Notes: generated by a model from the letters alone, not told the origin. A stretch of DNA of 64,000 nucleotides from Mangifera indica (GCF_011075055.1 NC_058155.1:10077537-10141536), one strand, 5' to 3'; counted from the first letter of the stretch, positions 1 through 12,275 are shown. Made by a program: numbers and translations.

Positions 1-1034
1 CTTGAACTGAAAATTTTATTCGTGTTCATTGTTGTAACCCTAATAGGAAATAACCAAAGTATTATTATCTAGTCACCTTCTATAAATCCTGCGGGCTAAA
101 AATAAAATACCATCTAACAGAAGCTAGAGGACATTCCATATGGCAATGCATAATTCATTGCTTCTGTTAGGTATGAAATCATAATGCTTTCCACTAGTTT
201 TGAAAGTGGAATTACAAGAAGCCGATTTGATTTTTATTTTTTTTTTCAAATGAGAGTCGAAATGACAAGGACCTCATATGATATTTGCGATTATTTCTTC
301 TTTAACTAAAAATTTGATATTATATGAATTCCGAAGATTAATAAAATTGGTGAAATATTAAATTTTTTTAAGTGAAAGTTTGAGTTTAATATTTTATCAT
401 ATTTATAAACTTTAATTTATCTAATAAATATAATGATGATGAGTCTAATCACTGTACCAATTTATCCGATAAAATAAATATTGACTGAAAAAACTCTTGA
501 TGTTACCTGCATATATCTATCTCATAATGCATTTATTAGCTGTATAAGATAAGTCCAATACAGACCGCACCATCTCTAACGTTGAAAAGCAGACCAGACC
601 TAACGTATCATCTTCAAACACCCATTTCATTACATCACCCATATATGGCAGAAAGAAATATTTATAAGAAAACTAGAGATAATTAAGTTTATGGTGGCGA
701 TGGAGGATTGAATTCCCCAACACCCCACATAAATTTAGTAGTGAAAATTGAGCTGAAAGATCTTATCATTGCATTACAGTTTTCCAAAGTTCAAATAATT
801 GCATCTCTACTTTTGAAGCGCAATTTATATACGCAATTGTTTGTTGAAGCCACTCACACCGCAGGTTTCCAAAGTAGTAATTTTATTATTGGTTTAAAAG
901 GCATGCAAATGCACAAGGAGGGACCCGTTGGCCCCTTTCGTACCACACTAGAAATGTACGTTCAAAGACATGCGCCCAGCCCACCACTCACCAACAACGC
1001 CACCACCTTCATCTGCGTAGCTAATTTGTAACAA

Positions 1035-1072
<38 letters not shown>

Positions 1073-1110
1073 TGCAGTCCATGTAATTAATAATCATTTG
1101 CATTGCCTGC
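1..1110. other. Intergenic DNA and upstream region of the first gene
   Basis: No supported gene is visible. The stretch is AT-rich with short A and T runs. An open frame at 708-1031 (+) has no family resemblance and sits directly upstream of the first gene, so I treat it as chance or leader sequence. The right end holds an AT dinucleotide tract just before the first coding exon. Confidence 0.6.
1037..1070. repeat. (AT)17 microsatellite
   Basis: An uninterrupted alternating AT tract of about 34 bases lies some 70-100 bases upstream of the start codon of the At5g65660-like gene. Its position puts it in the leader or core promoter. Such tracts vary in length between individuals. Confidence 0.95.
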
Positions 1111-1142
1111 AGTGAATGAGAGGAGAGAAAGGAGAACGAATG

Positions 1143-1614
1143 ATGGAGAATGAAAAGGCATTATCATCAGCTCGGCCACTGATTGGTTTCCCTCTTGGGT
1201 TAGCTCTTCTTTTGTTCATGTTACTTAGTATGAGTGGGATTTTCACTTGTTGCCTTCACTGGGACAAACTTAGATCCCTGGTTAGAGCATTCAGAGTCAG
1301 AGATGACAACGCCGGTGATACCAGTTTGGACCATTTACCATCGCAGAAATCTTCACCTCTTGTGGTATATTTTATTTGTCTCTCTCTCTATAGTGACCTA
1401 ATTTCCAAGGTTTTGTTTTAACAAGTTTTACTTTCTGGATGATCAGATATCAAAGCAAAAACAAGCCCAAAGTCTGCTAGTTTCGATGCCAGGAGATGAG
1501 ATTCCCAAGTTCGTGGCTCTGGCATGTCCATGTAAGCCGCCTACCGAGAAGAAGCTTTCGGCGACGGGGCTCAATAAGAATCCTACTGAGTTTGCCTACA
1601 GTGTAAATATATAA
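1143..1614 (+). CDS. Small single-pass membrane protein, At5g65660-like ("hydroxyproline-rich glycoprotein family" in plant annotation)
   Basis: Two exons, 1143-1364 and 1447-1614, joined in phase across an 82-base GT-AG intron, encode about 129 residues. In-frame ATGs at 1116 and 1140 would add up to 9 residues; I chose 1143 because the family begins with a short polar stretch before the membrane segment. Residues about 12-35 (IGFPLGLALLLFMLL onward) form one hydrophobic helix, followed by CCLHWDKLRSL, the family hallmark, which places a Cys-Cys-His-Trp cluster at the membrane face. Exon 2 carries the second conserved block, MPGDEIPKFVALACPCKPP, and ends at TAA 1612-1614. Known of the family: plant-specific, about 130 residues, molecular function unknown despite the inherited name; I see no Hyp-rich glycoprotein repeats. 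It is followed by an IAA9-type gene in the same order as I recall for Arabidopsis. Confidence 0.85.
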
Positions 1615-1754
1615 TATTATTTGATGATCAAGGGTACAAAGATTAACGTCCCATAAAATCACCTGTAAATTCTGAATGTTTGCTTAAAACAATATGTTGA
1701 ACCCAAGTACAATCTCATATCCTACAGCTAGAAAAAATTATATAGCAACAATAA

Positions 1755-2165
1755 AAGTTGGTCGGATTTGCTAGTTTTGCCTTTAGCCTAAATAATTTGT
1801 ACTTTTAAGCCCTCATGAGAGGCATAGCCACCTCAACCAAATTGAGTTTGAACTCACTTCAAAAGTATTTAAATTCGATTTATTTGAGAATAGTTGTGTG
1901 CAAATTCAAACCCAAACCGAATTTTAGGTTCGCCTCAATACTGTAACCGAGCAAACATAACTAAAACAACATCTTTTTTATATTTGTTAGTTAAAATAAT
2001 ATCATTTTAATTGATTTTATATTAAAAATTTTCAAGTTTATAAGTTTAACGAGCTAAACATCCTTTAAAAACATTTAACTCTCAAGTTCAAACTAAAACT
2101 TGTTTTGAATTAGTTTAAGTTGAGATCAAATGTGAATTTAAACAAACTTGTTTTAAATTCAATCC
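1755..2165. repeat. Interspersed repeat, family B (TCAAGTT/GAGTTTGAA-rich), copy 1
   Basis: The segment is built from short variants of TTCAAACT, TCAAGTT and GAGTTTGAA. It carries the core ACTAAAACAACATC followed by an AT-rich spacer and TTAAAATAATATCATTTTAATT. A matching core occurs near 18205-18270, and the same vocabulary recurs at 10975-11430. It looks like a non-autonomous element or its remains, without coding capacity. I could not fix its ends or a target-site duplication. Confidence 0.45.
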
Positions 2166-2959
2166 TACTATCAAACAGTATCCATTGGGCCAAAATAGAT
2201 AAGGCCAATCCACCTTCCAGTCAACTCATGTCAAATTATGAAGGAAAACCAAGTGAGGCCTAGCAATGTATGCCCCCAACAAACATAAAATTGGAAGAGA
2301 GGAATATATGCATGAAATTGTAGGATCAAGAATCATAAGACTGTCAAAAGTTGCAAAACTTACTAAAGGAAAATACATTAAAAAAATATCTATCCTTTTC
2401 TCTAACTGGTAGAGTGTAGCTTTCACCCTTGATTATTCGCCCGTGTGCATGTTTGAACTGGCTCGTGACAAAGACAATGGCTCAAAATTCACAACCTTAT
2501 CGCTTAGCTCATGTTGTAGACAAACTTAGTTTTCAAAACGTGATGTGCTTAGAATTATTGTGAAAACTACCCTTGATGGCTCGGTCAAACCTGTGCTAGC
2601 CAGCTTTCTGTTCCAATGAAAAGGCCAACAACACTTGAACCCAACACCCTGTATCTGCCCCACTATTATACATACTTGAATATATCCATAACTAGGCCGT
2701 CGTTATCATTGAACAAAACACGGCATACAGCTCGAAACGGGACCGCTTTGCCAGGCAATATCCCACGATATCTGTTCAGAAATTTTAAATTATAATTATT
2801 ACCAAACAACTTTGATTTTTGCTCGTATGATAATTCACCCCATGTCCGTGATTTTAGCAGTCACATGAAAACAACCATCATTTTAACGATCTTTCTGCCT
2901 GAAAACGAAGTGGGTTTTCCCCGTATTCATCCTATCTTCTTTATGTCGTGTTAATTCAT

Positions 2960-3490
2960 ACAGATTGACAATGGAGAAAGGCAGAAAGAGAACCTCAATC
3001 TCTGTTTTCATTCTTGTAAATCTCCATCCCCGTTATGAGATTAAAAATAATTCTTTGTTCCCTTTTTACGAAAAAAAAAATCTCTTTTCCATTCTCTCTC
3101 CGTCTCCGTTAGAAAAAATTTCTCTCCATACTCATAAGGAAAAAAATATTTTTATACCTTCTAAATATAATATAAATATATTAAATAATAAAATTAAGTA
3201 AAATTAGAACCAACCAATTATTTCAAATGTCACAAATATAATATATTAATCATTTTAATATACATAACAAAAACCTAAATAAATTTGAAAAATATGAATA
3301 ATCTAAAACTATAAAATTATGTTAGTATTTTAAGTAAATATATTAATATAAAACAATGGGGATGGTGACGAGGCAAGGAGGGGACACATGTATCTTCGTT
3401 CTCGATTGCGGGGATTTTTTAAATCTCCGTCTCCGTCCCTTTCTAGTTTCTATCGGAGAATCATCTCCCCGTTAAGGTCGAAGAGGGTCA
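2960..3490. repeat. Possible diverged member of the CCCCGTT/GGGACGG-rich repeat family
   Basis: The two ends of this stretch contain CTCCATCCCCGTTATGAG and CATCTCCCCGTTAAGG, with TCTCCGTCTCCGT repeated in both halves around an AT-rich middle. The vocabulary resembles the clearer pair of copies at 14350-14780 and 23335-23765, but alignment by eye is weak. It is probably a relic of a small non-coding element. Confidence 0.3.
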
Positions 3491-4696
3491 GGGTACCTAA
3501 AGTCAAGCTGAAATTATCATTTCTATTAATTCAGTTATTGGGTTAATACTTTCAATTTTAATTTAATTTAAAATATAATTGTATTAAAAATTTTCAACCC
3601 TCGTTTAATTTGAATTATATTTAGACTGTCTTATTTTTTCACTTATGTAAGTGTTTTTAACATTTTAATTTGTTTACCAAATTACCCTAACTTACGACTA
3701 ATAATATACACAATATAACATTTTGTTATTTACAACTGATCTAATAATTTTATATACTAAAATCTTTAAACATGCTAATACCCTTAGTGACTAAATCTCA
3801 TTTCACTACTAAAAAATAAAATAAACTTTTAATTAAAAATCAGAATAATCGAAGTTATTACAATCATATGAAAATATAAACTATATAAATTATGTAAAGA
3901 TTTCAATTGTTATTGATACTTATCTTTTAACATTTATATAATATGTTTCAAACAAATTTTATTATAATAAACATTTCTCTAAATTACAAGACAATTTAGA
4001 TTTCTCAGAGTTATTATCGTTTGAACTTTAACTTAATCTGATTTAATTTCAAATTTTATCGTATTAACTTGAATGAAATTTTGTATCAAAAACTCAATTC
4101 TAATTGTATCTTTTTGTGTTATATCGAATTAATGATTCGAATTGAAAATTACCAATTTTAATGTTAACCTTTAGTAAGAGGCATTGCTCCGGGCCTCGAC
4201 TGGGGTCCGTTGGAGCGAAAGTGACCCAAGTTTAATAAAATGATGACACTAGATGACGTTTGAAAATATGAGAGAGAAGCATGATGATGAAACGGGAATA
4301 TATGCATGATGTTGAATGACTACATCATCATGTATGCAATGCATGGAGGCAAAGCGTGCCATGGTGGTGGCAGTTAATGATGGGTTAAAAAATCACATAA
4401 ATATCTCAATAAAATCCTCACCCACACATGGGATCAACGCGCGTGCATGAAACTTTCTCACAACCATGATTACTCCACTACAACAAAAATGGGACCCAAC
4501 ATCCTCTATTTTCGTAAAACTAGACTAAATTTGATACCAATTACGAATCTATAAATGGAATAATTCGTTTAAAAAATGAAAAAAAAATTGGGAAGTGGAA
4601 TGCAAGAAGTAGTGGGTCGCGTGAGAAAAGGCTATAGTGAAGGAAGTTATCTGTCGTGGTCTGTAGCCGGCACACCAAAATTAAAAGCCGCTTTCT

Positions 4697-4742
4697 TGTC
4701 TCCCAACACATCATATCTCTTCACTCTGTTTTTCTTTGTCTC
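4697..4742 (+). promoter_or_regulatory. Pair of TGTCTC auxin-response-element cores upstream of IAA9
   Basis: TGTCTC occurs at 4697-4702 and again at 4737-4742, same strand, 40 bases apart and about 0.9 kb upstream of the probable IAA9 transcription start. TGTCTC is the classical core bound by ARF factors, and Aux/IAA genes are often auxin-induced. The spacing is not a known composite element, and six-base motifs are common, so this is suggestive only. Confidence 0.3.
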
Positions 4743-5581
4743 CCTTCAACCCCACCTCACAGTTAATGCTCTCTTCTCTTCGTAACTTACACTCAATCGC
4801 CTTCCCCCCTCTCTCTTTTTCGGTTACTGTTAGGAAGGAAAATTACGTGGGGTGAAATTACTAATATACCCTTATACAATGCAACGTACATCTTCATTGG
4901 AAGGTGTTGTTAGGGAATTAAAATGAGGATGGAACCTTACTGTTAAAATAGAAGAGTAATGAGTGGAGTAGTTGAATCTGTTATAATTGGTTAAACAAGG
5001 CCTTGTTTTTTTATAATTATTATGATTCTCTGTTTCTTGGCAAGTGACTTTCAATGCAAGGATAAAATGGTTATTTAATGTGAGAATGGAAATGGAAATG
5101 AGATTCATGGCATAAAAAGTTTAGGGCATCTCGCCAATCTTATCACTCAAGTGCATGATTTGGACACGTTCTAGTTTTGATTGATGGGTTAAAAGACGAA
5201 TTTGCCACTGCAGGCCCGTGGTGGATAGACATGAGAGGATGTTTGGCAAGCCACACATTATTCAGATCGTACGTAAATGATAGCAACATGCACATTCCTT
5301 TCTCTTTTTTAATTTAAAATCAAAATTTTTCATTAAATTAGATAAATCATTCAAATTTTTTTATAAATAGTTTATAATAATGTATTATTATGATATTAAA
5401 TCATTTAAAATTAAATCAAATGTAAAAAATATATATAAATAAAATATTGTTCTTCAATCAATTGGTTACTGTTTCATCAACCTTAATAAGATCAAACGGC
5501 CTGCGTTAACAAATCAAAAGCCATTGATGAGTGTTTTTGTTCGGCGGATTATTAAACAAACAGAAAAGGAAAAAGAGTGTT

Positions 5582-5770
5582 TTTATAAGAAAAAGACACA
5601 TTTTTTAAAGTGACAATGCATCGAACGGCAAATAAGCTTTTGTTACTTTGTGCCAATGGAGGGTCCTTAGCTTCTACAATCTCTCTCTCTCTCTCTCCTC
5701 TCTCTTTCTCTTCTCTGCTGAATCGATCCACTTCTTCTTCTCCTTCTTCCACTACTGATCCCGTAAAGGT
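5582..5770 (+). promoter_or_regulatory. Probable core promoter and first leader exon of IAA9
   Basis: A TATA-like TTTATAAG lies at 5582-5589, about 30 bases before the likely start of transcription. The leader then contains a four-codon upstream ORF (ATG 5656, TAG 5668-5670) and a pyrimidine-rich tract with a (CT)n run near 5680-5720, typical of plant 5' leaders. The leader exon probably ends near 5760-5770. A leader intron of about 1.25 kb then runs to an AG near 7019, just upstream of the coding start. The exact start site and donor are inferred. Confidence 0.45.
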
Positions 5771-6545
5771 TTAGCCTGGCAAGTGTTTAGCTTCTCGCTT
5801 CTAAGATTTCTTGCTCTGTGAGTGTTTTGCTTGCTCTTTACTTATTTTTGGCTTTTTTTTAAGTCTATTTTTGGTGGTTCTCTTGTTGCTTATCTCTTGT
5901 TTTTCACTTCATGCTTTCTGTTTTGCTTTGTTGATAGAGAAAGCAAAGAGAAATAGAATGTGTTGATGTTATTGATTTATTCGGGGTTATTGGTTTCCGT
6001 ACAGTGAAAAAGTTCAGTTCAGTTCATTCAGCTGGAGTGAACTAAACGGTATGGCTGCATGAGTAAAGTTTTTTTTTTTTTTCCTTCATTGTCCTATAAA
6101 TATAATTTTACCTTTACTACGATTGGAAGTTTTTATTTTTTATCAGGAACACACCTATACATAGTCCTTTTTTTTGTGTGTATATGAGTTTGTTGCTGTA
6201 CTCTTTTCCTGCATTTATTTAATTTTAGAAATTCTGGTTGTAGTTGTTTTAGATGAACCCTGTTGATTCTTTATTAATTATTTGAAGTTCATTTCCAGAT
6301 TTCAATGAGTATTAGTGCAAAGATTTAAGTAGGCTGAATTTTAAGCACTAAGCACTTGTGCTGCTTAACTTAGTCTTTAGGCCATCTTTAAGCTACTGTT
6401 TGACTTGCGAAGCTTCACAGCGTATATTTGTATTGATATTTTGTGATTATTTGTATTTTTCTTTCATACAATTACAACAAACTGAATCGCTAGTGATTAA
6501 ATATTATCTTTTTTCCCACTTGTACAAAATATTTTTCGTTTGATT

Positions 6546-6546
6546 T

Positions 6547-6575
<29 letters not shown>
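6546..6575. repeat. (GTT)n microsatellite in the IAA9 leader intron
   Basis: Nine or so tandem GTT units lie inside the inferred 5' leader intron of the IAA9-type gene. It is a simple sequence repeat with no coding role. Confidence 0.85.
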
Positions 6576-6577
<2 letters not shown>

Positions 6578-7040
6578 AAAACAAAGCAGAAATAGTAAAG
6601 GTTTTAACTTAGGTTATACTTGAGCTACTGTTTGAGTCCATGGATCTATTAACTTTGTGCCGCAGTATCAATTTTGACCTTGTTGCTTTTAGCATATTTT
6701 TTTTCAGAACAATACACAGCATGATTTGTGATCTAAGGGATGCTTTAGTATATTTTTATGTATGTTGAATTGTTTGCTTAGCAAGGATAGCCAGCCGTTA
6801 AAGAAATGCATTTCTCTTAGATTCAAGTCTTTTCCATCAAAAAAGAGAAAAGGAGTGTGTTCTCTTTATTCCTGTGTCATTCAATTTAAGATTCTGGTTT
6901 TTATGTTTTTGGATATAACTTTGTTACTTATCCAACTGTGTAGGGTGATTTTTGGTGGTTTTTTTGTTTCCTGAAGAACGTTGTTACTCTTAGATTACAC
7001 AAGCTACAGAAAATTTCAGTGTTTCTGTTTTCAAACTTTG

Positions 7041-10000
7041 ATGACTCCACCGCTACTTGGTGTTGGGGAGGAAGGTGGTCCTGGAAATGTCACTTTACTA
7101 CCTTCTTCAGCCTCCATGGAGAGCATATGCCAGAATGGCTCTGAATTAAAGGAGCGTAACTACATGGGATTATCAGATTGTTCTTCAGTGGACAGCTCAG
7201 TGGTCTCCAATGTCTCTGATGAGAGCAAAACAAGCCTTAATCTTAGGGCTACTGAGCTGAGGCTCGGACTTCCTGGGTCTCAGTCGCCTCAGAGAGATCC
7301 AGAACTTTGTCTGTTGAGTACCACACAGCTTGATGAGAAGCCTCTGTTCCCTTTGTATCCTACAAATGATAATCTCTATCCAGCACAGAAGAATGTTGTT
7401 TCCGGCAACAAGAGAGGATTCTCTGATGCTATGGATGGGTTCTCAAAGGTAATAAAATTGCATTCCTGGAGGGGATTGAAAGTTTTTCCTCAGGATACCT
7501 GACTTGGGAATGATTCATTCTGTGGTGCAGGGAAAATATCTTTCTAATTCTGAGCTCTTGTCACCCAGGCCTGCTCCAAACTTAGGACTGAAACCAGGTT
7601 CTATGCTAGATAATGTTGGGGCTCAACCAGCCAAAGCAAAAGAGTTAGCAACCCAGAAAGCAGTGCAGGAAAGACTTCATGTTGCCGGTGAAACTAGAAC
7701 TAACCATAATGGCTCTACAAACAACAATAACAGTGCACCTGCTCCCAAGTGAGTGCAAACCAGGATTTGGTGATTAGTGAAGGCTTAGTTTTGGTATAAT
7801 AATTATCTTTAACCTCTTTCTTTGGCAGGGCACAGGTTGTGGGTTGGCCACCAATTAGATCATTTAGGAAGAACTCTTTGGCTACCACTTCAAAGAACAC
7901 TGACGAAGTAGATGGAAAAGGAGGGCCTGGTGTTTTGTTTGTTAAGGTCAGCATGTATGGAGCTCCTTATTTGAGAAAAGTAGACTTGAAAAATTACTCA
8001 AAATATCAGGAATTATCTTCTGCCCTTGAGAAGATGTTCAGCTGTTTTACCATTGGTGAGTTTTTTGAGACATTCTATCTTAATTGGAATTTTGATAGCT
8101 AGAAAAATGTAATGTTAATGCTTAGCTGATATTTCTGTAAAGATGCACATTCTAGTTATCCAGTTACTGCTGTTTTTGTGTGATGTTAGGTCAATATGGA
8201 TCTCATGGAGCTCCCGGTAGGGAAATGCTGAGTGAGAGCAGGCTGAAGGATCTGCTGCACGGTTCAGAATATGTTCTGACATATGAGGACAAAGATGGGG
8301 ATTGGATGCTTGTGGGTGATGTCCCATGGGAGTAAGATCTAATTCCTTGAATGTTTTGCTTTTTGCTAATTTCTTCTGGGCAGCTGATTTAATAGTTCAA
8401 CTTGCTATTGACATTGATTGTCTGAGATCTTTAGTTTTTGAGCAAAGTTGATATTGTAGTATGGGAGAGTTTTAAGTTTGATAGTACATGTGACGTGAAA
8501 GTAGTGGCATATAGTATCATATAGGAATTAAAATGCAATTATGTCCACCATACAATTGTAACCAGAATTAATTGGTTATGTTGGTTGTCTGTAAATTGGA
8601 AAACTTGGTTTAAGAACTGGCAAACCAAGGCTTGCAGAGATGAAAGTAGATCATTATTTAATTTTGTTTAACCCTCGAATAAGATGTGTTGAAGAAAGTT
8701 GTATTCATGGCATATAAGAAACTCTTTGGCACTGTCATGACTTGTATTCAGTGATGTTATGTAATTTAATTTCTCATATTTAATGTGGACCATCAACTTG
8801 CATCAGGAAGGAAACACATATTTTAACCACAGCTCCTATTAAAGGAACAAAAGCTGAGTTGGCCTATATGCCATTTTGGTTTTTCATAAGTAGGAATACC
8901 TTTTTCCTCTGTTGAATCTTCTATATCGATGCATGTATTCAATTTGTTACATTTATTTAACACAAAATCAGTCAGATCAGTGGAGACACAACAACCTTAT
9001 CACCAAGAAGCTATTGCTTCTGCACTTAACAATAAAACAACTTTGACTTAGGTGGAAAGACTAGTTAACATTCTTTTGATCGGTCATTCTAACTTGTGCT
9101 TCTTTGTCTGTGGCTATGCATAATTGTATTCAAACTTATGGTGTTGAACTTATTATTATACATACATTGTCAGAATGCTCTTTGACCTTGCACTGTAGTC
9201 TAATTCAATCTGTGGACTTATTTCAGGATGTTTATTGATACATGCAAGAGACTGAGGATCATGAAGAGCTCTGATGCCATTGGCCTAGGTATGTATATAT
9301 TACATGGTTATTATCCACTTAAACCAAACATGGCACCTTGTATGATATGGGAGTATAGAAGCACCAAAAGTGAAATCTCTTTTGGAAATGTCCTCAACAT
9401 GCATGACAAGGAAGATTATTAACTTTTCGATCATGCCCATTGCCGAGGATCTCCACTCTAAGGAAGACTAAATAAGATATCCCAACTTTTTAATTGGATG
9501 TCAATTATATTACTTAAGTTTTTCTGAATAGTTTAATAACATGTAGATCATCACTTACCCAAAAAAAAAAAAAAAAAACATGTAGATCATCCTGGGTGAC
9601 ACTGCACTACTCCAAAAAATAGACCTTACAAGTGAATGGAATTTCAATCAATTATAATTGCTCCCTTCATCCATCCCAGAAGTAACACATTTACTTGGTT
9701 GCTAAACTCATTCCCTCTGAGGATGTCAACTTGTTGATGTGGTTGAACTTGGTGTATCAATCCATGTTATTGCTTATGACCTTGTGTCTCTTGTATGTCA
9801 AGTTAGTGCAATTGTTGTTTATAGTTTTTGTGTAGTGAGAATGTAATGCATAAAGTCTAGTTTTTTAATCAGATTCATATGTTTCATATTATAACAATGA
9901 TTGTACCTAGGCAGATCATTTTACTTGCCAAGTGAAATTCTAATCTGTCTCCTTTGCTTAAGAGTATTTTTCCAGCATTTTATGGCAGGAATCTAAAAGA

Positions 10001-10307
10001 GTTGATATTAAAAAGTATTCTTGAAATGTTCAGTTTGATATGGTATTCTTGAATTGTGAGATAATGCTGTGTCTCCATTATCAACCATACTGGTGTCAGT
10101 TATCATCTTACTGTGAGACCTATGGTTCAACTTCCCTTATGAGTTCCACATATCAACATACTTTAATTGATTTCCATGCACATTCATTGTTAATTTTATA
10201 TATGCACTATCATACTCTCTTGAGATTCAATTGGTTGAGCCCATTTTGCTTCAAAATTATTGTTTGTAGCTCCAAGGGCCATGGAGAAATGCAGAAACAG
10301 AAATTAG
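7041..10307 (+). CDS. IAA9: Aux/IAA transcriptional repressor, IAA9 type
   Basis: A nuclear repressor that binds auxin response factors and is degraded through TIR1/AFB when auxin is present. Six coding exons join in frame: 7041-7448, 7531-7748, 7829-8055, 8190-8331, 9227-9288 and 10270-10307, giving 364 residues, long for Aux/IAAs but normal for the IAA8/IAA9 clade. Domain I, LRLGLPGS (about 73-80), is the EAR motif that recruits TOPLESS. GNKRGF (122-127) supplies half of the bipartite NLS. Domain [10 protein letters not shown] (213-220), is the degron. The PB1 domain runs from about residue 243, with VKVSM, YLRKVDL, the acidic DKDGDW and GDVPWEMF, and ends in APRAMEK. The start [11 protein letters not shown] matches IAA9 proteins, so an in-frame ATG at 6981 is taken as leader. 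Odd: residue 252 is Tyr where the family has Asp. The IAA9 versus IAA8 call rests on sequence and neighbouring genes. Confidence 0.95.
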
Positions 10308-10974
10308 CTGCTGCAGACATGATTGTCACTATCCATCCAGCAGTCCTTGTGATAAATAATTCCAGGAGAAGGTATCAAAGCACATGCATGAACCATGAAC
10401 CAAATTCTTCTTGTATGTCGAAGAATGGAAGGGTGTTGGACCGGGTAGGGGATCATGAACATCTTCCTTGATCATGTTACTATGTTTACATTCTCATTGT
10501 GAGGTATTTACATTCTCTAATCTATGTTTCTAATCTATTATAATTATGTAACTCCTAGACCTTTTATTTGGGAGTACCTCTAAGATTGGGACAAGTTCCT
10601 GTTATAATACAGGCACCTTAGTTTGTAAAATGCATTGGCTGTTGAACCCATTATGTCTGTGTGTATGCTAAAAGACAGTGTGCAAGTTATTTGTAACTCA
10701 TCTATGTTAACTTTCTGTATGTGGCCGTGCTTGATGCTTTTTTTTATTATAACTTGGGTGATCTGCTATAATCATGTGGTGAGCTTGAAGAGTAAGGGAC
10801 TTAGATATTTAGATATTGCCAGCCATTAATGATATGGCTGTCGGATGGTAATCATGTGATGCCACAGATTTTAGGCCGCAATTTGCTCTGAATAATTTAT
10901 GTGGTTGATTGGGGTTGTGGCTGCATCATGTCATGCATCGGCTTAGGAAAAATTGTGAGCCATAGCCTTTTTGG

Positions 10975-11430
10975 AGTGGGTAAATAACCCTTTGGCTTGA
11001 GTTCAATTTAAATTACAAATAGTTCCGTTTAAGTTTGTTGAGTCAAATATAAGGGTGATTTGAGTTTGATTTGAATAAAAATAATTCGGTTTGAGTGTAG
11101 TTTAAGTTTCTGGTTCAAATATGTGCTTTGGATTTTATGATTTGTTGACAAAAAAATATATTTTATCTGATAATGGATAAAATGGTATTATTATAATAAT
11201 TGTTTAATATAATTTAAATGAAATTATGAGTCAAATTTGAATTAAATGAGTCACTCACTCAACTCATGAGTCGAATTAAGTTGAACAATTTTTAAGTTTA
11301 AATACAGTTTAATTTTAAAAGTAAGTTAAATCTTTTGATATGTACTTGATTTTAACTTAAATTTAATGAATTTAAGTGGGGTCAAACTGGGTTGATCTCA
11401 CTCTCAAATTCAAGTTAGCTGGGTTTAGGT
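10975..11430. repeat. Interspersed repeat, family B, copy 2
   Basis: Dense variants of GAGTTCAATTTAA, TTTGAGTTTGATTTGA, AATTCGGTTTGAG, TTAAGTTTAAAT and GGGTTGATCTCACTCTCAAA fill this stretch, the same vocabulary as the segments near 1755-2165 and 18080-18290. It starts soon after the IAA9 3' leader. No open reading frame of note lies inside it. The ends are uncertain. Confidence 0.4.
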
Positions 11431-12180
11431 CTACTGGTAGTGGAGCCGTTTTTTCCTGTGTAAACATGGATGAGTAGGTTATGAGCCATTTGTGAAGAAG
11501 ACGCTAATAGGTTTATCTTCTAATACACGAATGAAGCACGTGGAAGATGAGGCCGAATCTTATAATTGCAGAGCAATAATGCAAGCTTCAACCACTGTCA
11601 GAATAAGGGAAAATGATCTCTTACAGTTTTGGAAGGATTGAAAATGATGGAAAATATTTGTCTGCGATATTTGCAATAAGCCAAATGAATTTTGTCTGCG
11701 TATGGACCCATGAGCTTCGTCTTGAAAAGGGACAGTTACTGAGATTTCATTGAAGCTGCGAAGATTCCTTGAATTTTCTCTCAAAGACTTAGACTCTTAC
11801 ATCAGCTCAATTATTTGTACATTCTGTTGGGTAGATTCAAATTCAATTAAATTAAATTCAAGTTTAAATATGATATCAAGCATCAAATTAAAATCAATTA
11901 AAATAATATTATTTAAATTTATTTAAATTAAATTTTTTTAGATTAATAAATTAAACATAGTTCAAATTCATATTTCAATTTGACAATTCATAATTCTTAG
12001 GCCTGAGTTTACTTACATTGAATTAATTTTTTGATATATTCTAGAAAAAGTTGAAGTGGAATTAAAACAAGGGGGAGAAGAGAGATTTTGTCCAACATCA
12101 ATGCATGTATGCGGTCATGTCACTGCCAATGAAATGAATTCAAAGATTTGGGTCCCTCCTTCCACTTTTATTATCAATCA

Positions 12181-12275
12181 AGTATATATAAATAATAATA
12201 TATTATTATATAATTAAATATTATTTTTATTTTTAATTATTTAATTATATAATAATATATTTCTTTATATATATA
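12181..12275. repeat. AT-only foldback element (perfect 24-bp inverted repeat)
   Basis: Bases 12197-12220 are the exact reverse complement of 12238-12261, leaving a 17-base T-rich loop. Flanking sequence is also TA-rich (an AT run at about 12265-12283). It belongs with a set of AT-rich MITE-like elements seen elsewhere in the window that share ATTATATAATT and TTTAATTATATAATAATATATT cores. No coding potential. Confidence 0.75.

Larger units (their letters stand above)
1615..5580. other. Intergenic region between the At5g65660-like gene and IAA9
   Basis: About 4 kb without a supported gene. It contains a repeat rich in TCAAGTT/GAGTTTGAA motifs (about 1755-2165), a stretch rich in CCCCGTT and TCTCCGTC motifs (about 2960-3490), and long AT-rich runs (3520-4160 and 5300-5450). 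Short open frames here (for example 2226-2426 minus, 2965-3201 plus, 4576-4785 plus) show no family resemblance. Confidence 0.6.

Noticed and set aside
708..1031. 107-codon open frame just before the At5g65660-like gene
   Set aside because: Composition and position fit upstream or leader DNA; no homology that I recognise.
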